From contig JAJTFM010000012.1 of NCBI GenBank assembly GCA_021298575.1, positions 1 to 64,000 on the forward strand: DNA of 64,000 bases, read 5' to 3'. Numbering within the stretch: the first letter of the stretch is position 1; each line of letters begins with the position of its first letter. The position numbers and the translations under genes are program-made. The notes below the pieces were generated by a model, which worked only from the letters and a program-made list of their open reading frames with translations, was not told the DNA's origin and did no database searches. The stretch is from Saprospiraceae bacterium. Its GTDB lineage: Bacteria; Bacteroidota; Bacteroidia; Chitinophagales; Saprospiraceae. Positions 19,330 to 28,404 of the stretch are shown piece after piece.

Positions 19330-21618
19330 TTAAAGATTCAGCCAGTAAACGAATTTCAGGACAATCGCCTTGTTTTTGGGCGACAGAAACCGCACCGCCG
19401 AGTCTGTTATTGACTGGGCAAACGAGTTGTCTGTATAAACCAGAAACACATCGGATGCCGGGGCAAAGCGCCATTGAACCCGTGTATTTATGTTAAAATT
19501 GTTTGATTGTGTGTTGTACTGAAAAAATCCGCTCAGGAACAAATCTCTCCGGAAAGACACTTCAAACCTCGGGCCTATGAGCCATATATCGGCACTGGCA
19601 TAAGGTTCGGGCAGGCGGATCCGGCTGTAGTTAACAGAGAGGGTAAGCAGACCTATTGGTTGCCGTCTGTACGACAGCTGACCATCGAGTGCGAGAATAC
19701 TTCCGGAAAAGAACTGTCCGGCCTGAATAGAGAAATTCCCCTGAAGATCAGTGGATGTTCCCGAGGAGTACTCGGTACCTACGCCGCGGGTCGGGTAAGC
19801 ACCTACTGGCAGCGGCAGCGTTCCCGGTTTGTACAGATTTGTCGGATCGAAAGGTTCGAACAGATAAACAAATTCGCTGTATCCGCCGACATTCCAGTAT
19901 GACTGGTCTCTGAATCGGGCGCCGCCATAGGCCCAGACACTGTGATCGGTCTGGAAACCGTTGAGCCCCAGTACCACATCGCCGTCCACATTGAAATAAA
20001 ACTGCGTAACATGTTCAGATGCTTTTCCGCCCCGGGGGTAGAAATTAAAGCCAAATCCGGGGAAAAGGCTCTGAACACCTGGCCGGGGGACAAATCCTGC
20101 ATCTGCATCGTAGGTGGAATCAATACGCTGGTATCCGAACCGGGCGTTAAAAAAGCGGTCTTCATACCCGAGGAAGCTGGCCAGCGTACCGCCTCTTTTC
20201 TCCGGATCGGGAGAAAAAGAGCGATGATAGTACCACTCCCCTTCCCATCGGTTATCCTTTGAGAACAGGTTATATTCCAGACCGGCCACCCGGTTCCAGG
20301 GTTGCCAGTCGGCCTTTTGCGATTCATTCAGTTTGTCGAGGCCGTTTTGCCGGTTCACCAGAATGGCGCTCACGGCACTTCTTCCGAATACCTTTTGTTG
20401 TACAGAAGCCACGGTGAAGTTGGATGCCGGAACCGCAGCGTTGTCATTCCAGGTCTTTTGCCGGGTTTGCATATTGAGCAATCCCACACGGAGGTTATCA
20501 GTTACCTTGCCGCTCAGGCGTACGCCACCCACGATGGGTATCCTTTCATTCTGACCTTTAACCGGGTTGTAGCCTAGTCCGATACGGCGGGAGAAGAATG
20601 GTCTGGTTCCGGGAAACCCGAACATGGAAAAAAGATCCCTGTTTTCCAGAAAAAACTGTCGCACTTCCGGGAAAAACAGTTCGAATCTGCTCAGGTTGGG
20701 TACCTGACGATCCACCTCTACCTGACTGAAGTCGGGGTTCAGCGTGAGATCGAGGTTGAGGCCCGAGGTGATAGCCACTTTCGCGTCGGCACCCACATTG
20801 CCTGAAATATCCCCTGAAACCTCTTCGAGACTCAGGTCGTTCGGCGATCGCTTGTAGTTGAGTGATGCATTACCGATGGCATAAGGAATGATACTGACGT
20901 TGGCACCTGATTTTGGTGGCGGAGTTTCCCACATGAGGCGGCCGGCGAAGGCGAGGTTCAGGGGGCTGAACTGGAACGGCACTGGTCGCCAGGAGCTTGT
21001 TTCAAACTCCTTCACCTTGGCGCGTACGAACTGAAGTTCCCAGGAGTTTTCGCCTTCTGCCACGGTGTATCGCAGTGTTTTGAAGGGGATGGCAATTTCC
21101 ACTACCCAGCGGTCGTCGTAGTTCTGAACAGCCGAGTACCATTTATTATCCCACTCAAAAGACAGATTGGAGCCGTTATCTATGAGTGCTTCACGCTGAA
21201 CATTGTAGGGGCTGATACCAAAAGCCATACCGTTCAGTCCGTCTTTGGCCGGACCAAGCAGGATGTTGAGTACGTCCGTGGTTCCGGGTCCGAAATCGCG
21301 GCGGAGACTTTGAATGGTATAATCACTCCTTTTCTGATAGCAAACGGCACCGAAGTACAGGAAATTATCGTCGAAAGTGGCATAGACTTCGGTCTGCCAC
21401 TTTGAAAAAGCCGTATCGTTCGGAAAATTCAGCTTGAAATGGCTGGCAGCGGGATTATCTTTATTCCAGGAGGATTCATCCAGAAAACCATCCAGTTTAA
21501 TATACCCCTCTGCCTTTCGCACATTCAGTCGAAATGCATCGGTCGGATCGCCGTTGGCGGACAGGGTTGAAAAAAGGGTACAGGAAAGAAACAGTACTAG
21601 GTAGAAATGCTTTGTCAT
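19330..21618 (-). CDS. DUF5916 outer-membrane protein with CBM9-like N-terminus
   Basis: This 762-residue protein has a signal peptide (MTKHFYLVLFLSCTLFSTLSA). A CBM9-like domain follows at about 30-220 (AEGYIKLDGFLDESSW, YATFDDNFLYFGA). The rest is a barrel-like region with the DUF5916 hallmark SRFELFFPEVRQFFLENRDL. Family members are predicted outer-membrane proteins of unknown function, widespread in Bacteroidota. The ORF track starts at 21681; the ATG at 21618 gives the signal peptide and leaves room for a -7 box at 21641-21648. It ends flush against hldD. Confidence 0.88.
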   Translation of the reverse strand: MTKHFYLVLFLSCTLFSTLSANGDPTDAFRLNVRKAEGYIKLDGFLDESSWNKDNPAASHFKLNFPNDTAFSKWQTEVYATFDDNFLYFGAVCYQKRSDYTIQSLRRDFGPGTTDVLNILLGPAKDGLNGMAFGISPYNVQREALIDNGSNLSFEWDNKWYSAVQNYDDRWVVEIAIPFKTLRYTVAEGENSWELQFVRAKVKEFETSSWRPVPFQFSPLNLAFAGRLMWETPPPKSGANVSIIPYAIGNASLNYKRSPNDLSLEEVSGDISGNVGADAKVAITSGLNLDLTLNPDFSQVEVDRQVPNLSRFELFFPEVRQFFLENRDLFSMFGFPGTRPFFSRRIGLGYNPVKGQNERIPIVGGVRLSGKVTDNLRVGLLNMQTRQKTWNDNAAVPASNFTVASVQQKVFGRSAVSAILVNRQNGLDKLNESQKADWQPWNRVAGLEYNLFSKDNRWEGEWYYHRSFSPDPEKRGGTLASFLGYEDRFFNARFGYQRIDSTYDADAGFVPRPGVQSLFPGFGFNFYPRGGKASEHVTQFYFNVDGDVVLGLNGFQTDHSVWAYGGARFRDQSYWNVGGYSEFVYLFEPFDPTNLYKPGTLPLPVGAYPTRGVGTEYSSGTSTDLQGNFSIQAGQFFSGSILALDGQLSYRRQPIGLLTLSVNYSRIRLPEPYASADIWLIGPRFEVSFRRDLFLSGFFQYNTQSNNFNINTRVQWRFAPASDVFLVYTDNSFAQSITDSAVRFLSPKNKAIVLKFVYWLNL

Positions 21619-21640
21619 GAAGGCCGTGTAAAATCGGTTG

Positions 21641-21648
21641 CAAAGGTA
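21641..21648 (-). promoter_or_regulatory. Candidate -7 box for the DUF5916 gene
   Basis: On the minus strand the sequence reads TACCTTTG (TAnnTTTG), 22 nt before the ATG at 21618. Confidence 0.5.
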
Positions 21649-21826
21649 CTTTCGAGCGTACGACAGAGAACAGGTTAACAAGTTGCTTTAGACTAAACAG
21701 CCAAATAATATACCATTCTCCATGTGATATGAGCAACACGAAGAAATATTACATACAGAATGATGTTATAACTGAAATAAAATCGCCTGAAAATGACAAC
21801 TTCGGATGTCGGCGCAAAAAAACCGG

Positions 21827-21834
21827 TAACTTTG
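21827..21834 (+). promoter_or_regulatory. Candidate -7 box for serC
   Basis: TAACTTTG lies 49 nt before the serC ATG. A small palindrome (ccggaa-aa-ttccgg, 21839-21852) falls at the expected 5' end of the transcript and could form a short 5' hairpin. Confidence 0.5.
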
Positions 21835-21883
21835 CGGGCCGGAAAATTCCGGTTGATCTCAAGTCATAATATCAACTGCTGAC

Positions 21884-22960
21884 ATGAAAAAACATAATTT
21901 CTCGGCCGGACCGGCCATTTTGCCGGCGCCGGTCATAAAAGAAGCAGCACGTGCTGTTGCCAACTACAATGGTATCGGGCTCAGCCTGCTGGAGTTGTCG
22001 CACCGCGGCACGGAGTTCACGGCTGTCATTGAGGAAGCCAACGCCCTGATGAAGGAAATCATCGGATTGCCCGAAGGTTATCATGTACTTTGGCTGACCG
22101 GTGGTGCGAGCACGCAGTTCTATCAGGTTCCGTTTAATCTTTTGAACGAAGATGAAACTGCAGCGTATCTTGATACGGGTACTTGGGCTAACAAGGCTAT
22201 CAAAGAGGCGAAAGTCTTTGGAAAAATAGATGTGGTTGCTTCATCCAAAGAGCAGAATTACACATTCATACCCAAAAAGTACAAAGTGCCCGCTGATGCG
22301 CGGTACTTCCACATCACCAGTAATAATACTATTTTTGGCACCCAGTTGCACAAGTTCCCGAAATCACCGGTTCCGCTGGTATGCGATATGTCTTCCGACT
22401 TTCTGAGCAGGCCGTTCAATCCGGAGCCATTCGGACTGATATACGCCGGTGCGCAGAAAAATCTGGGTCCGGCCGGAACAACTGTTGTGATTGTTCGCGA
22501 GGATATGCTTGGGCATGTAAAGCGTCACCTGCCATCCATGACCGACTATCGCACGTTCATCAAGGAAAACTCTCTGTACAATACACCACCTGTATTCCCG
22601 ATTTACGTGAGCATGCTGACTCTTCGCTGGATAAAGAAGAGTGGCGGACTGAAGGCCATGCACCGGAGAGCAAAGGCCCGTGCTACCGTGCTGTACAATG
22701 AAGTGGACAGGAATCCGCTTTTCCGGGGCACAACTGCTATTGAAGATCGTTCAACAATGAATGCCTGCTTTGTGATGGAGGAGAAGTATGCTGCGCTGGA
22801 GGGCCAGTTCATGAACCTGTGCAAGGAGAACGGCATTATCGGTCTGAAGGGCCACCGTTCTGTGGGTGGTTTCAGGGCGAGCATGTATAACGCCATGCCG
22901 AAGTCGAGCGTGGAAGTGCTCACCGGCCTGATGGCCGATTTTGCACAGAAGCACGGTTAG
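21884..22960 (+). CDS. serC: Phosphoserine aminotransferase
   Basis: This 358-residue class V aminotransferase makes phosphoserine from 3-phosphohydroxypyruvate in serine synthesis and also acts in the PLP pathway. Markers are HNFSAGPAILP at the start, LLELSHRGTEF, WLTGGASTQFYQVPFNLL, and the PLP lysine at about K192 in YAGAQKNLGPAG. GHRSVGGFRASMYNAMP lies near the C-terminus. Length is standard. The partner serA lies about 28 kb away at 51066. Its stop overlaps the stop of the convergent TrpF-like gene by 4 nt. Confidence 0.95.
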   Translation: MKKHNFSAGPAILPAPVIKEAARAVANYNGIGLSLLELSHRGTEFTAVIEEANALMKEIIGLPEGYHVLWLTGGASTQFYQVPFNLLNEDETAAYLDTGTWANKAIKEAKVFGKIDVVASSKEQNYTFIPKKYKVPADARYFHITSNNTIFGTQLHKFPKSPVPLVCDMSSDFLSRPFNPEPFGLIYAGAQKNLGPAGTTVVIVREDMLGHVKRHLPSMTDYRTFIKENSLYNTPPVFPIYVSMLTLRWIKKSGGLKAMHRRAKARATVLYNEVDRNPLFRGTTAIEDRSTMNACFVMEEKYAALEGQFMNLCKENGIIGLKGHRSVGGFRASMYNAMPKSSVEVLTGLMADFAQKHG

Positions 22961-23565
22961 AGCATGTCCAGGATGGCGTCAAGTTCTTCAAATGATTTGA
23001 CGCCAACTTTCTCTTCCTCCCCTCCGGTGACACTGATACCGGCCACGCCAAACGCCGATGCCAGCCAGCCCGGATGTTCGGGTCTGAAGTCGGCGTGCAC
23101 AAACATGCTGTACTGTTCGAAGAGGTCAAGCCATTCGGCGGCATTGTTTTCCAGTATTTCCGTCCAGTTTTCTGTGCCGGAGAAATCGAGCAGGAAGTGG
23201 CTGACGAACGGGGCAGCGGACTCGATGATACCGGAGATCAAATGTACACCGGATTGTCCGTCGAGCCGCAGAATAGTTTCTGTTCCCGCCAGATCACCCA
23301 GTTCGCCGAGATGGCTGCCGACATTGATCTGTACGGCATCCAGTCCGAGGAAAGAGGCAGCTTCGGCTGCTACAGCAGGAGATGCCGTTCCGAATTCACC
23401 TATAATTTTCGGTCCTTCGAGCCATTCCTTGATAGCCTTCATGTAAATGGGATCGAGGTAGCCTTCGGTACCTTCTTCCAGATTAAACCCGATATAACTG
23501 GCGCCGCGGGCGGCAAAATAACGGGCATCAGTGAGGTTAGTTACCCGGGAGGCTTTGATCAGCAT
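22957..23565 (-). CDS. TrpF-like (phosphoribosylanthranilate isomerase-like) TIM-barrel protein
   Basis: This 202-residue protein resembles phosphoribosylanthranilate isomerase in layout: an N-terminal strand with DARYFAARGASYIGFN, then DAVQINVG, HFLLDFSG and a C-terminal AGISVTGGEEEKVG that would bind phosphate. The usual K-x-C-G motif with the catalytic cysteine is replaced by IKASRVTN, so isomerase activity is doubtful. No other tryptophan genes are present. It may be a repurposed homologue. The start at 23565 was preferred over 23595 on homology. It overlaps serC tail-to-tail. Confidence 0.7.
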   Translation of the reverse strand: MLIKASRVTNLTDARYFAARGASYIGFNLEEGTEGYLDPIYMKAIKEWLEGPKIIGEFGTASPAVAAEAASFLGLDAVQINVGSHLGELGDLAGTETILRLDGQSGVHLISGIIESAAPFVSHFLLDFSGTENWTEILENNAAEWLDLFEQYSMFVHADFRPEHPGWLASAFGVAGISVTGGEEEKVGVKSFEELDAILDML

Positions 23566-23592
23566 GGTTACAAGTTGTGATAAAATGAGCCT

Positions 23593-23600
23593 CAAAGTTA
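23593..23600 (-). promoter_or_regulatory. Candidate -7 box for the TrpF-like gene
   Basis: The minus strand reads TAACTTTG, 27 nt before the ATG at 23565, which supports that start over the one at 23595. Confidence 0.5.
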
Positions 23601-23661
23601 ATTACACTGACGTTTGCTGGCAAACAAAGAAACAAATCGGTAAAACGGAGCGTCTTTTGCG

Positions 23662-23669
23662 TAGTTTTG
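23662..23669 (+). promoter_or_regulatory. Candidate -7 box for the RND adaptor gene
   Basis: TAGTTTTG matches TAnnTTTG and lies 19 nt before the ATG at 23689. Confidence 0.45.
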
Positions 23670-23688
23670 CACCGAAATACCTTGTCTT

Positions 23689-24750
23689 ATGCGTACCCGC
23701 ACATATCTTTGGCTGACCCTGTTTTTTTTAGTTTCACTGACAACCTGGAAACTCTGTTCCAACAAGAAAGAGTTGGAACACGAGGCACAGTTGTCGAAAG
23801 TGACGCGCGCCTATGTGCCCGTTGAGGCCGTACTTCCTCAGCTTGAAACACTGGCAAACAGTCTGGAAGCAGACGGGATCTTCTTGCCAGCCAAGGAGAT
23901 GTTTGTGATTTCGGAAACAGCTGGCCGGGTTCTCGAGGTTTACAAGAACAAGGGGGAGTGGGTAAATGAGGGTGAGGTGATTGCAAAAGTGGACGACGAG
24001 TTGCTGCGAATAGAACTGGAGGCTACGCAGGCCAATCTGGCAAAACTCCGCAAGGATCAGGATCGCCTTACCAACCTGATTGAGGGTGAAGCAGCTCCCA
24101 AGAACAAGATAGAGGATATTCAGCTGGGGATCCTGGCTGCCGAGGCCAAAGAAAAGGGCCTGAAAAAGCAGATAGAAAAAACGAGCATCACTGCTCCGAT
24201 GACCGGTACCCTTGGTTTGCGGTTCATTGAAAGAGGCAGTGTGATAGGACCCGGGATTCAGGTTGCGCAGATGACCAATCTGGAGAAGCTTTTCCTGATG
24301 GTAAAAGTAACGGAGCGCGATGTGCTCAACGTCAAAAAAGGGCAGAGTGTGCGGGTTAACCCGGACGTTTATCCCGGAGCGAGTATATCGGGTCGGGTAA
24401 CAAACGTAGGACTTCGTGCTGACAACGCCTTTACCTACGACGTAGAGATTGAGGTTGTCAATCCGAAAAATGCGCCATTGAGGGGCGGTATGCACGCGAA
24501 GGCAGTCTTTACCTTTGATGCAAACAGGAAAGGGCTCACGCTACCTCGCAAAGCCATTGTGGGAAGCCTGCAGGATCCCAAAATATATGTAGTGGTACAG
24601 GACACACTGTCGGAAATACGCGCAGTAACAGTTGGCGGTGTTTATGGGGAGCGAGTGGAGGTTACTGGTGGTTTGCGCGAAGGAGAAAAAGTGGTAACTA
24701 CCGGACAGCTCAATCTGAGCAATGGTGCCCGTATTCATGTAATCAACTGA
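23689..24750 (+). CDS. RND-type efflux periplasmic adaptor (membrane fusion protein)
   Basis: This 353-residue protein has an N-terminal membrane anchor (LWLTLFFLVSLTTW). A lipoyl/barrel-sandwich half-motif follows (SETAGRVLEVYKNKGEWVNEGE, in part), then a helical hairpin at about 105-165, the second lipoyl half (ITAPMTGTLGLRFIERGSVI), a beta-barrel and a membrane-proximal domain. This is the HlyD/AcrA-type adaptor layout. No RND pump or TolC gene is adjacent; the next gene, 1 nt downstream, is an acyltransferase. It may serve a pump encoded elsewhere. Confidence 0.85.
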   Translation: MRTRTYLWLTLFFLVSLTTWKLCSNKKELEHEAQLSKVTRAYVPVEAVLPQLETLANSLEADGIFLPAKEMFVISETAGRVLEVYKNKGEWVNEGEVIAKVDDELLRIELEATQANLAKLRKDQDRLTNLIEGEAAPKNKIEDIQLGILAAEAKEKGLKKQIEKTSITAPMTGTLGLRFIERGSVIGPGIQVAQMTNLEKLFLMVKVTERDVLNVKKGQSVRVNPDVYPGASISGRVTNVGLRADNAFTYDVEIEVVNPKNAPLRGGMHAKAVFTFDANRKGLTLPRKAIVGSLQDPKIYVVVQDTLSEIRAVTVGGVYGERVEVTGGLREGEKVVTTGQLNLSNGARIHVIN

Positions 24751-24751
24751 C

Positions 24752-25864
24752 ATGACCGGCGAAACTCCACATACCGTTCAATTCAGGGGTCATTTGCCCG
24801 CGCTTGACGGAGTTCGCGGGATGGCAATCCTGCTGGTATTACTAAGCCATTTCACCTTGCGGGAGTACTGGCCGACCGAGCGCAGCTTTTATATAGCTCA
24901 GAGCGGCTGGATTGGCGTGGATCTGTTTTTTGTTCTTTCCGGCTTTCTGATTACCGGAATTCTGCTCGATTCGCGCGGAAAAGCGCATTATTTTGCCAAC
25001 TTTTACAAGCGCCGGGCGTTGAGAATACTGCCGCTGTACTACTTTGCGGTGATAGTCACCTGGATTACCGTTGTGTATGTAGAACGGGCGCCTGAGCGCC
25101 TTGCTGGTCTTGATTCCTTTGTCTGGTTTTTCACTTTCACGCCCAATGTGGCTATGGGTATCAAAAATGCCTACCTGTACCACAGCTTTATCTTTAACCT
25201 CAACCATTTGTGGTCGCTGGCGGTGGAGGAGCAGTTTTATCTGTTGTGGCCCCTTATCGTATGGCTGCTACCTGTCAGATATCTGCTTTTCCTCTGTATC
25301 TTTCTGGTTGGGGTCAGTACGGAGTTGCGCCACCTGACAGACGAAATGGCTGGACAGAAACTTTCTGTGGCGTCGTATGTATTTACCTATTGCCGGATGG
25401 ACGGGCTGGCATTGGGAGCCTCCGTGGCAGCGGCGCTCAGGCTTGGCTGGATTCAGCGTATTCCCTATTATCTGTGGGTTACCCGCGTCTTGTTCCTGTG
25501 GTCTGGCTGGCAGGTGGCGCAGCTTTTTATCAACGGAAATCAGCCCAAGCTCTGGACATTATCCTCGCTGTTTTTCACCAGTGTACTTTTGCTTGCACTG
25601 AACCCGGATAACCGTTCGCTCACTCGCAGGATATTTGAGTCGGTGCCACTGGTTCATTTGGGCAAACTGAGTTACGGGTTGTATGTTTTTCACCACATGT
25701 TCAATTTTGAGTGGGAGAACTGGTTTGGGAAGCCGCTGATAGCCAGTGGGGTCAATCCGGTTCTCGGGCAGAGTTTGTACATGTTGCTTGCATTCATCTG
25801 CACCTACGTGCTTGCCCGTCTGAGCTGGAAATTTATTGAGGAGCCCTTCCTGAGGTTGAAGTAG
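24752..25864 (+). CDS. Acyltransferase 3 family membrane protein (OafA/YrhL-like)
   Basis: This 370-residue polytopic inner-membrane protein has about ten helices. Family motifs are LPALDGVRGMAILLVLLSHF (conserved His near residue 34) and WIGVDLFFVLSGFLITGILLD. HLWSLAVEEQFYLLWP lies in the middle and FIEEPFLRLK at the end. Such enzymes O-acylate surface sugars or lipids. It starts one base after the adaptor stop, so the two genes are likely one transcript, though no functional link is obvious. The stop is 2 nt from that of convergent surE. Confidence 0.9.
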   Translation: MTGETPHTVQFRGHLPALDGVRGMAILLVLLSHFTLREYWPTERSFYIAQSGWIGVDLFFVLSGFLITGILLDSRGKAHYFANFYKRRALRILPLYYFAVIVTWITVVYVERAPERLAGLDSFVWFFTFTPNVAMGIKNAYLYHSFIFNLNHLWSLAVEEQFYLLWPLIVWLLPVRYLLFLCIFLVGVSTELRHLTDEMAGQKLSVASYVFTYCRMDGLALGASVAAALRLGWIQRIPYYLWVTRVLFLWSGWQVAQLFINGNQPKLWTLSSLFFTSVLLLALNPDNRSLTRRIFESVPLVHLGKLSYGLYVFHHMFNFEWENWFGKPLIASGVNPVLGQSLYMLLAFICTYVLARLSWKFIEEPFLRLK

Positions 25865-25866
25865 TA

Positions 25867-26640
25867 TTATCCGATACTTTCCAGGTCTGACAAGTCCTTC
25901 ATGACCGTATAGTTGGTCAGGTCGTGCATGGATGGCACCACTGACACATATCCGTTTTCGAGCGCCCATACATCCGTGTCGTCGCCGGTATCTTCGTTAA
26001 TAAATTCGCCCGTGAGCCAGTAATAGGGCCTTCCGCCTGGATCGCGACCCTCAACGAATTTTTCGACCCACCGTGCATTTGCCTGTCGGCACAGTCTGAT
26101 ACCCCTGATTTCCTGTGGAGAGAGTTTGGGGAAGTTGACATTGAGCAGGCATCCGTGTCGAAACGGTTGTTCGAGCATGTAACCTATGACTTTTCCTGCC
26201 CAGAACCTGGAGGCTTCGAAGTCTGCATCGAAACTGAAGTCGAGCAGAGAGAAACCAATGCTTCTGATACCTTCCAGAGCGGCTTCCATGGCTGCGGAGA
26301 GCGTACCCGAGTAAAGGATATTGATACTGGCATTGCTGCCGTGATTGATACCCGAAACACAAAGTGATATGGGACGATCCTTCAATATCACGTGCTTGGC
26401 CAGTTTTACACAGTCAACAGGCGTGCCGGAACACTCCCATGCTTCAATACCCTCAAAAACGGACACTTTTTTCAATCGGAGCGGATCATGGATTGTGATA
26501 GCGTGCCCCTTGCCACTTTGGGGCGAATCGGGGGCTACGACAATAACTTCGCCGAAAGTTTCAGCTACTTCCACCAGAGCACGTATGCCTGGAGCAGCTA
26601 TGCCATCGTCGTTTGTAACGAGAATCAGAGGTTTTGACAT
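25867..26640 (-). CDS. surE: 5'/3'-nucleotidase SurE
   Basis: This 257-residue phosphatase releases phosphate from nucleoside monophosphates. The metal-binding N-terminus ILVTNDDGIAAPGI is intact, followed by VVAPDSPQSGKGHAIT, SGTPVDCVKLA and VSGINHGSNASINILYSGT. Length is normal. A -7-like box ends only 4 nt before its ATG, suggesting a leaderless transcript. Orientation is convergent with the acyltransferase. Confidence 0.95.
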   Translation of the reverse strand: MSKPLILVTNDDGIAAPGIRALVEVAETFGEVIVVAPDSPQSGKGHAITIHDPLRLKKVSVFEGIEAWECSGTPVDCVKLAKHVILKDRPISLCVSGINHGSNASINILYSGTLSAAMEAALEGIRSIGFSLLDFSFDADFEASRFWAGKVIGYMLEQPFRHGCLLNVNFPKLSPQEIRGIRLCRQANARWVEKFVEGRDPGGRPYYWLTGEFINEDTGDDTDVWALENGYVSVVPSMHDLTNYTVMKDLSDLESIG

Positions 26641-26644
26641 GGTG

Positions 26645-26652
26645 CAAATTTA
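26645..26652 (-). promoter_or_regulatory. Candidate -7 box immediately before surE
   Basis: The minus strand reads TAAATTTG-CACC-ATG. The box ends 4 nt before the start codon, so transcription may begin at or very near the ATG. Confidence 0.5.
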
Positions 26653-26803
26653 TGTATGTAATAAATATTTTACGCGAAATATGTGCGTTTTAAAAATAAT
26701 ATCATACAATTGCATGGAATTTTATTGTGCGTCCAAACGTTCATTAATTATAATTATAAGCAAACTCTGCCAGAGGTTTTCTTTTACCAATAAACAAGCA
26801 GTG

Positions 26804-28390
26804 ATGAAACAGTTTTTCCAGGCTATTTTCTTCCTCATTTTTGTATCCGCTTCCTCTTTCGGGCAAAAATCAACGGTGACATATATCCACTTTGAAGAGG
26901 AGGATGTGGACAAGTTATTTTATGTATATGAAAATCCACGTGATGATAATGAAGAGGGCATAACTGTATTTTCCTATGCAAGGGGCAAGCAAAAATTTTT
27001 TTTCGCAGTAGATAACACCTACGACCGGCCTCGCACGGCACCTGTTGGTATGAATACTGCCGAGAATGCAAAAATTGGTGAAACGCTTGTTTCAGGTATA
27101 AATAGCCAGTCGAAAGAGGTAAAACTTGTTTTCAAACGAAGTGCGTCGTCTTTCCATGTATTTACGGTCAAGTCAGCCTCCATGATGTCATTTGAAGGAT
27201 TGAAATGTGTGTTCAGAAATCAGCATACAGCCTTTGCCTTTGATACTACAGATTTGAACTTTGAGGATAATCTGGCCCTGAAGAAGACGGAAAACACGGT
27301 GAACTACGATGTAACAGCCCGCAAGGGATGCCTCAGACAGTACAAGTTTACCTGTAAAAGCCAGAAAAACAGGCAGTTTGTTTCCGAGCTGGAAATAATA
27401 CCCTCTGTGGGTGTGGTATATGAGCGAACAGGTATAGGTAAAACACAGGCTGACGAGAACGAGGCTACTCTTTCTGAAATCGGCAATACGGGCTTTGCTG
27501 ATTACGTAGCCGACAAATGTAATCAGACGGAAGTTCTGCCTGATGATCCGGCTCCGTTTTTTGATCCGTCCAATCCGCCGGCTGTCAGAGAATATCGCTA
27601 CGGAGATATCACCGTGCGTATTTCTTGTCCCGAACTTTTGGGCTATGGCAAGCACGTTGTTCAGCGTGGCGATAATCTGTACAGTATCTCCAGGACTTAC
27701 GGTGTTCCGGTGAAAACACTTGTCAAGTGGAACGATATTGAGAATGAGAATGTGATTGAGGTCTGTCAGGAAATATGGTATATACCACCTCCGGGGGAGG
27801 CTCCTGTCGGACCGGTAAGGGAGCCGGAGGAGATAAAAGTACCCGGCAAGGTCATTGATCAGAGAAAACTGTATCCGAGTGATTCGGATGGACAGTCCTG
27901 GGGAGGTGGTAGTGGACGTACTACCGGTTCGGGTGGTAATAAAACAAAACTACCGGCAGGTGGTAATGACTCCAAAACACAAACACACATCGTAAAAAGT
28001 GGTGAAACACTGCAAAGACTTGCTACCAAATACAATTGTCCGGAAACCTGTATCAGAGAAATGAATAAATTTCCGGTTAAAGGAACGGTCGGCCTGAAAG
28101 TAGGACAGAAAGTCATCATCGGAAACTGCGATTGTCAGAAAGAAGATGAAACGTATGGCGACAAGCAGCCTCAGAGAAGTACCGGGAAGGGAGCGGGTAC
28201 AGAGAGAACTTCGAGCGGCGGGTCCTCAACCCCGGTGCTTATTCACAAGGCGGTGAAAGACAAAAAATTGAGTACCATTGCCACCGAACTGGGCTATTCT
28301 GCTCAGGAACTTGCCAGGTTGAACAACATGAAGGAGAGCGATATCGTCAGGGCAGGAACCGAGCTGAAGGTGCCGCGCAGGAAAAAGTAA
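26804..28390 (+). CDS. Secreted protein with three LysM domains
   Basis: This 528-residue protein has a signal peptide (MKQFFQAIFFLIFVSASSFGQ) and an N-terminal region of about 250 residues that I do not recognise. Three LysM modules follow: HVVQRGDNLYSISRTYGVPV near 290, HIVKSGETLQRLATKYNCPE near 400, and KAVKDKKLSTIATELGYSAQ near 485. Low-complexity Gly/Ser/Lys linkers separate them. LysM modules bind peptidoglycan glycan chains, so the protein is likely wall-associated in the periplasm. The ORF track start at 26345 lies antisense to surE; the ATG at 26804 gives the signal peptide. The N-terminal domain function is open. Confidence 0.85.
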   Translation: MKQFFQAIFFLIFVSASSFGQKSTVTYIHFEEEDVDKLFYVYENPRDDNEEGITVFSYARGKQKFFFAVDNTYDRPRTAPVGMNTAENAKIGETLVSGINSQSKEVKLVFKRSASSFHVFTVKSASMMSFEGLKCVFRNQHTAFAFDTTDLNFEDNLALKKTENTVNYDVTARKGCLRQYKFTCKSQKNRQFVSELEIIPSVGVVYERTGIGKTQADENEATLSEIGNTGFADYVADKCNQTEVLPDDPAPFFDPSNPPAVREYRYGDITVRISCPELLGYGKHVVQRGDNLYSISRTYGVPVKTLVKWNDIENENVIEVCQEIWYIPPPGEAPVGPVREPEEIKVPGKVIDQRKLYPSDSDGQSWGGGSGRTTGSGGNKTKLPAGGNDSKTQTHIVKSGETLQRLATKYNCPETCIREMNKFPVKGTVGLKVGQKVIIGNCDCQKEDETYGDKQPQRSTGKGAGTERTSSGGSSTPVLIHKAVKDKKLSTIATELGYSAQELARLNNMKESDIVRAGTELKVPRRKK

Positions 28391-28404
28391 GCTGCAGAGC
28401 GGGA

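Noticed and set aside
21619-21883. Possible RNA gene in the serC upstream region
   Set aside because: No cloverleaf, conserved T-loop sequence or riboswitch core was seen; only promoter boxes and a short palindrome.
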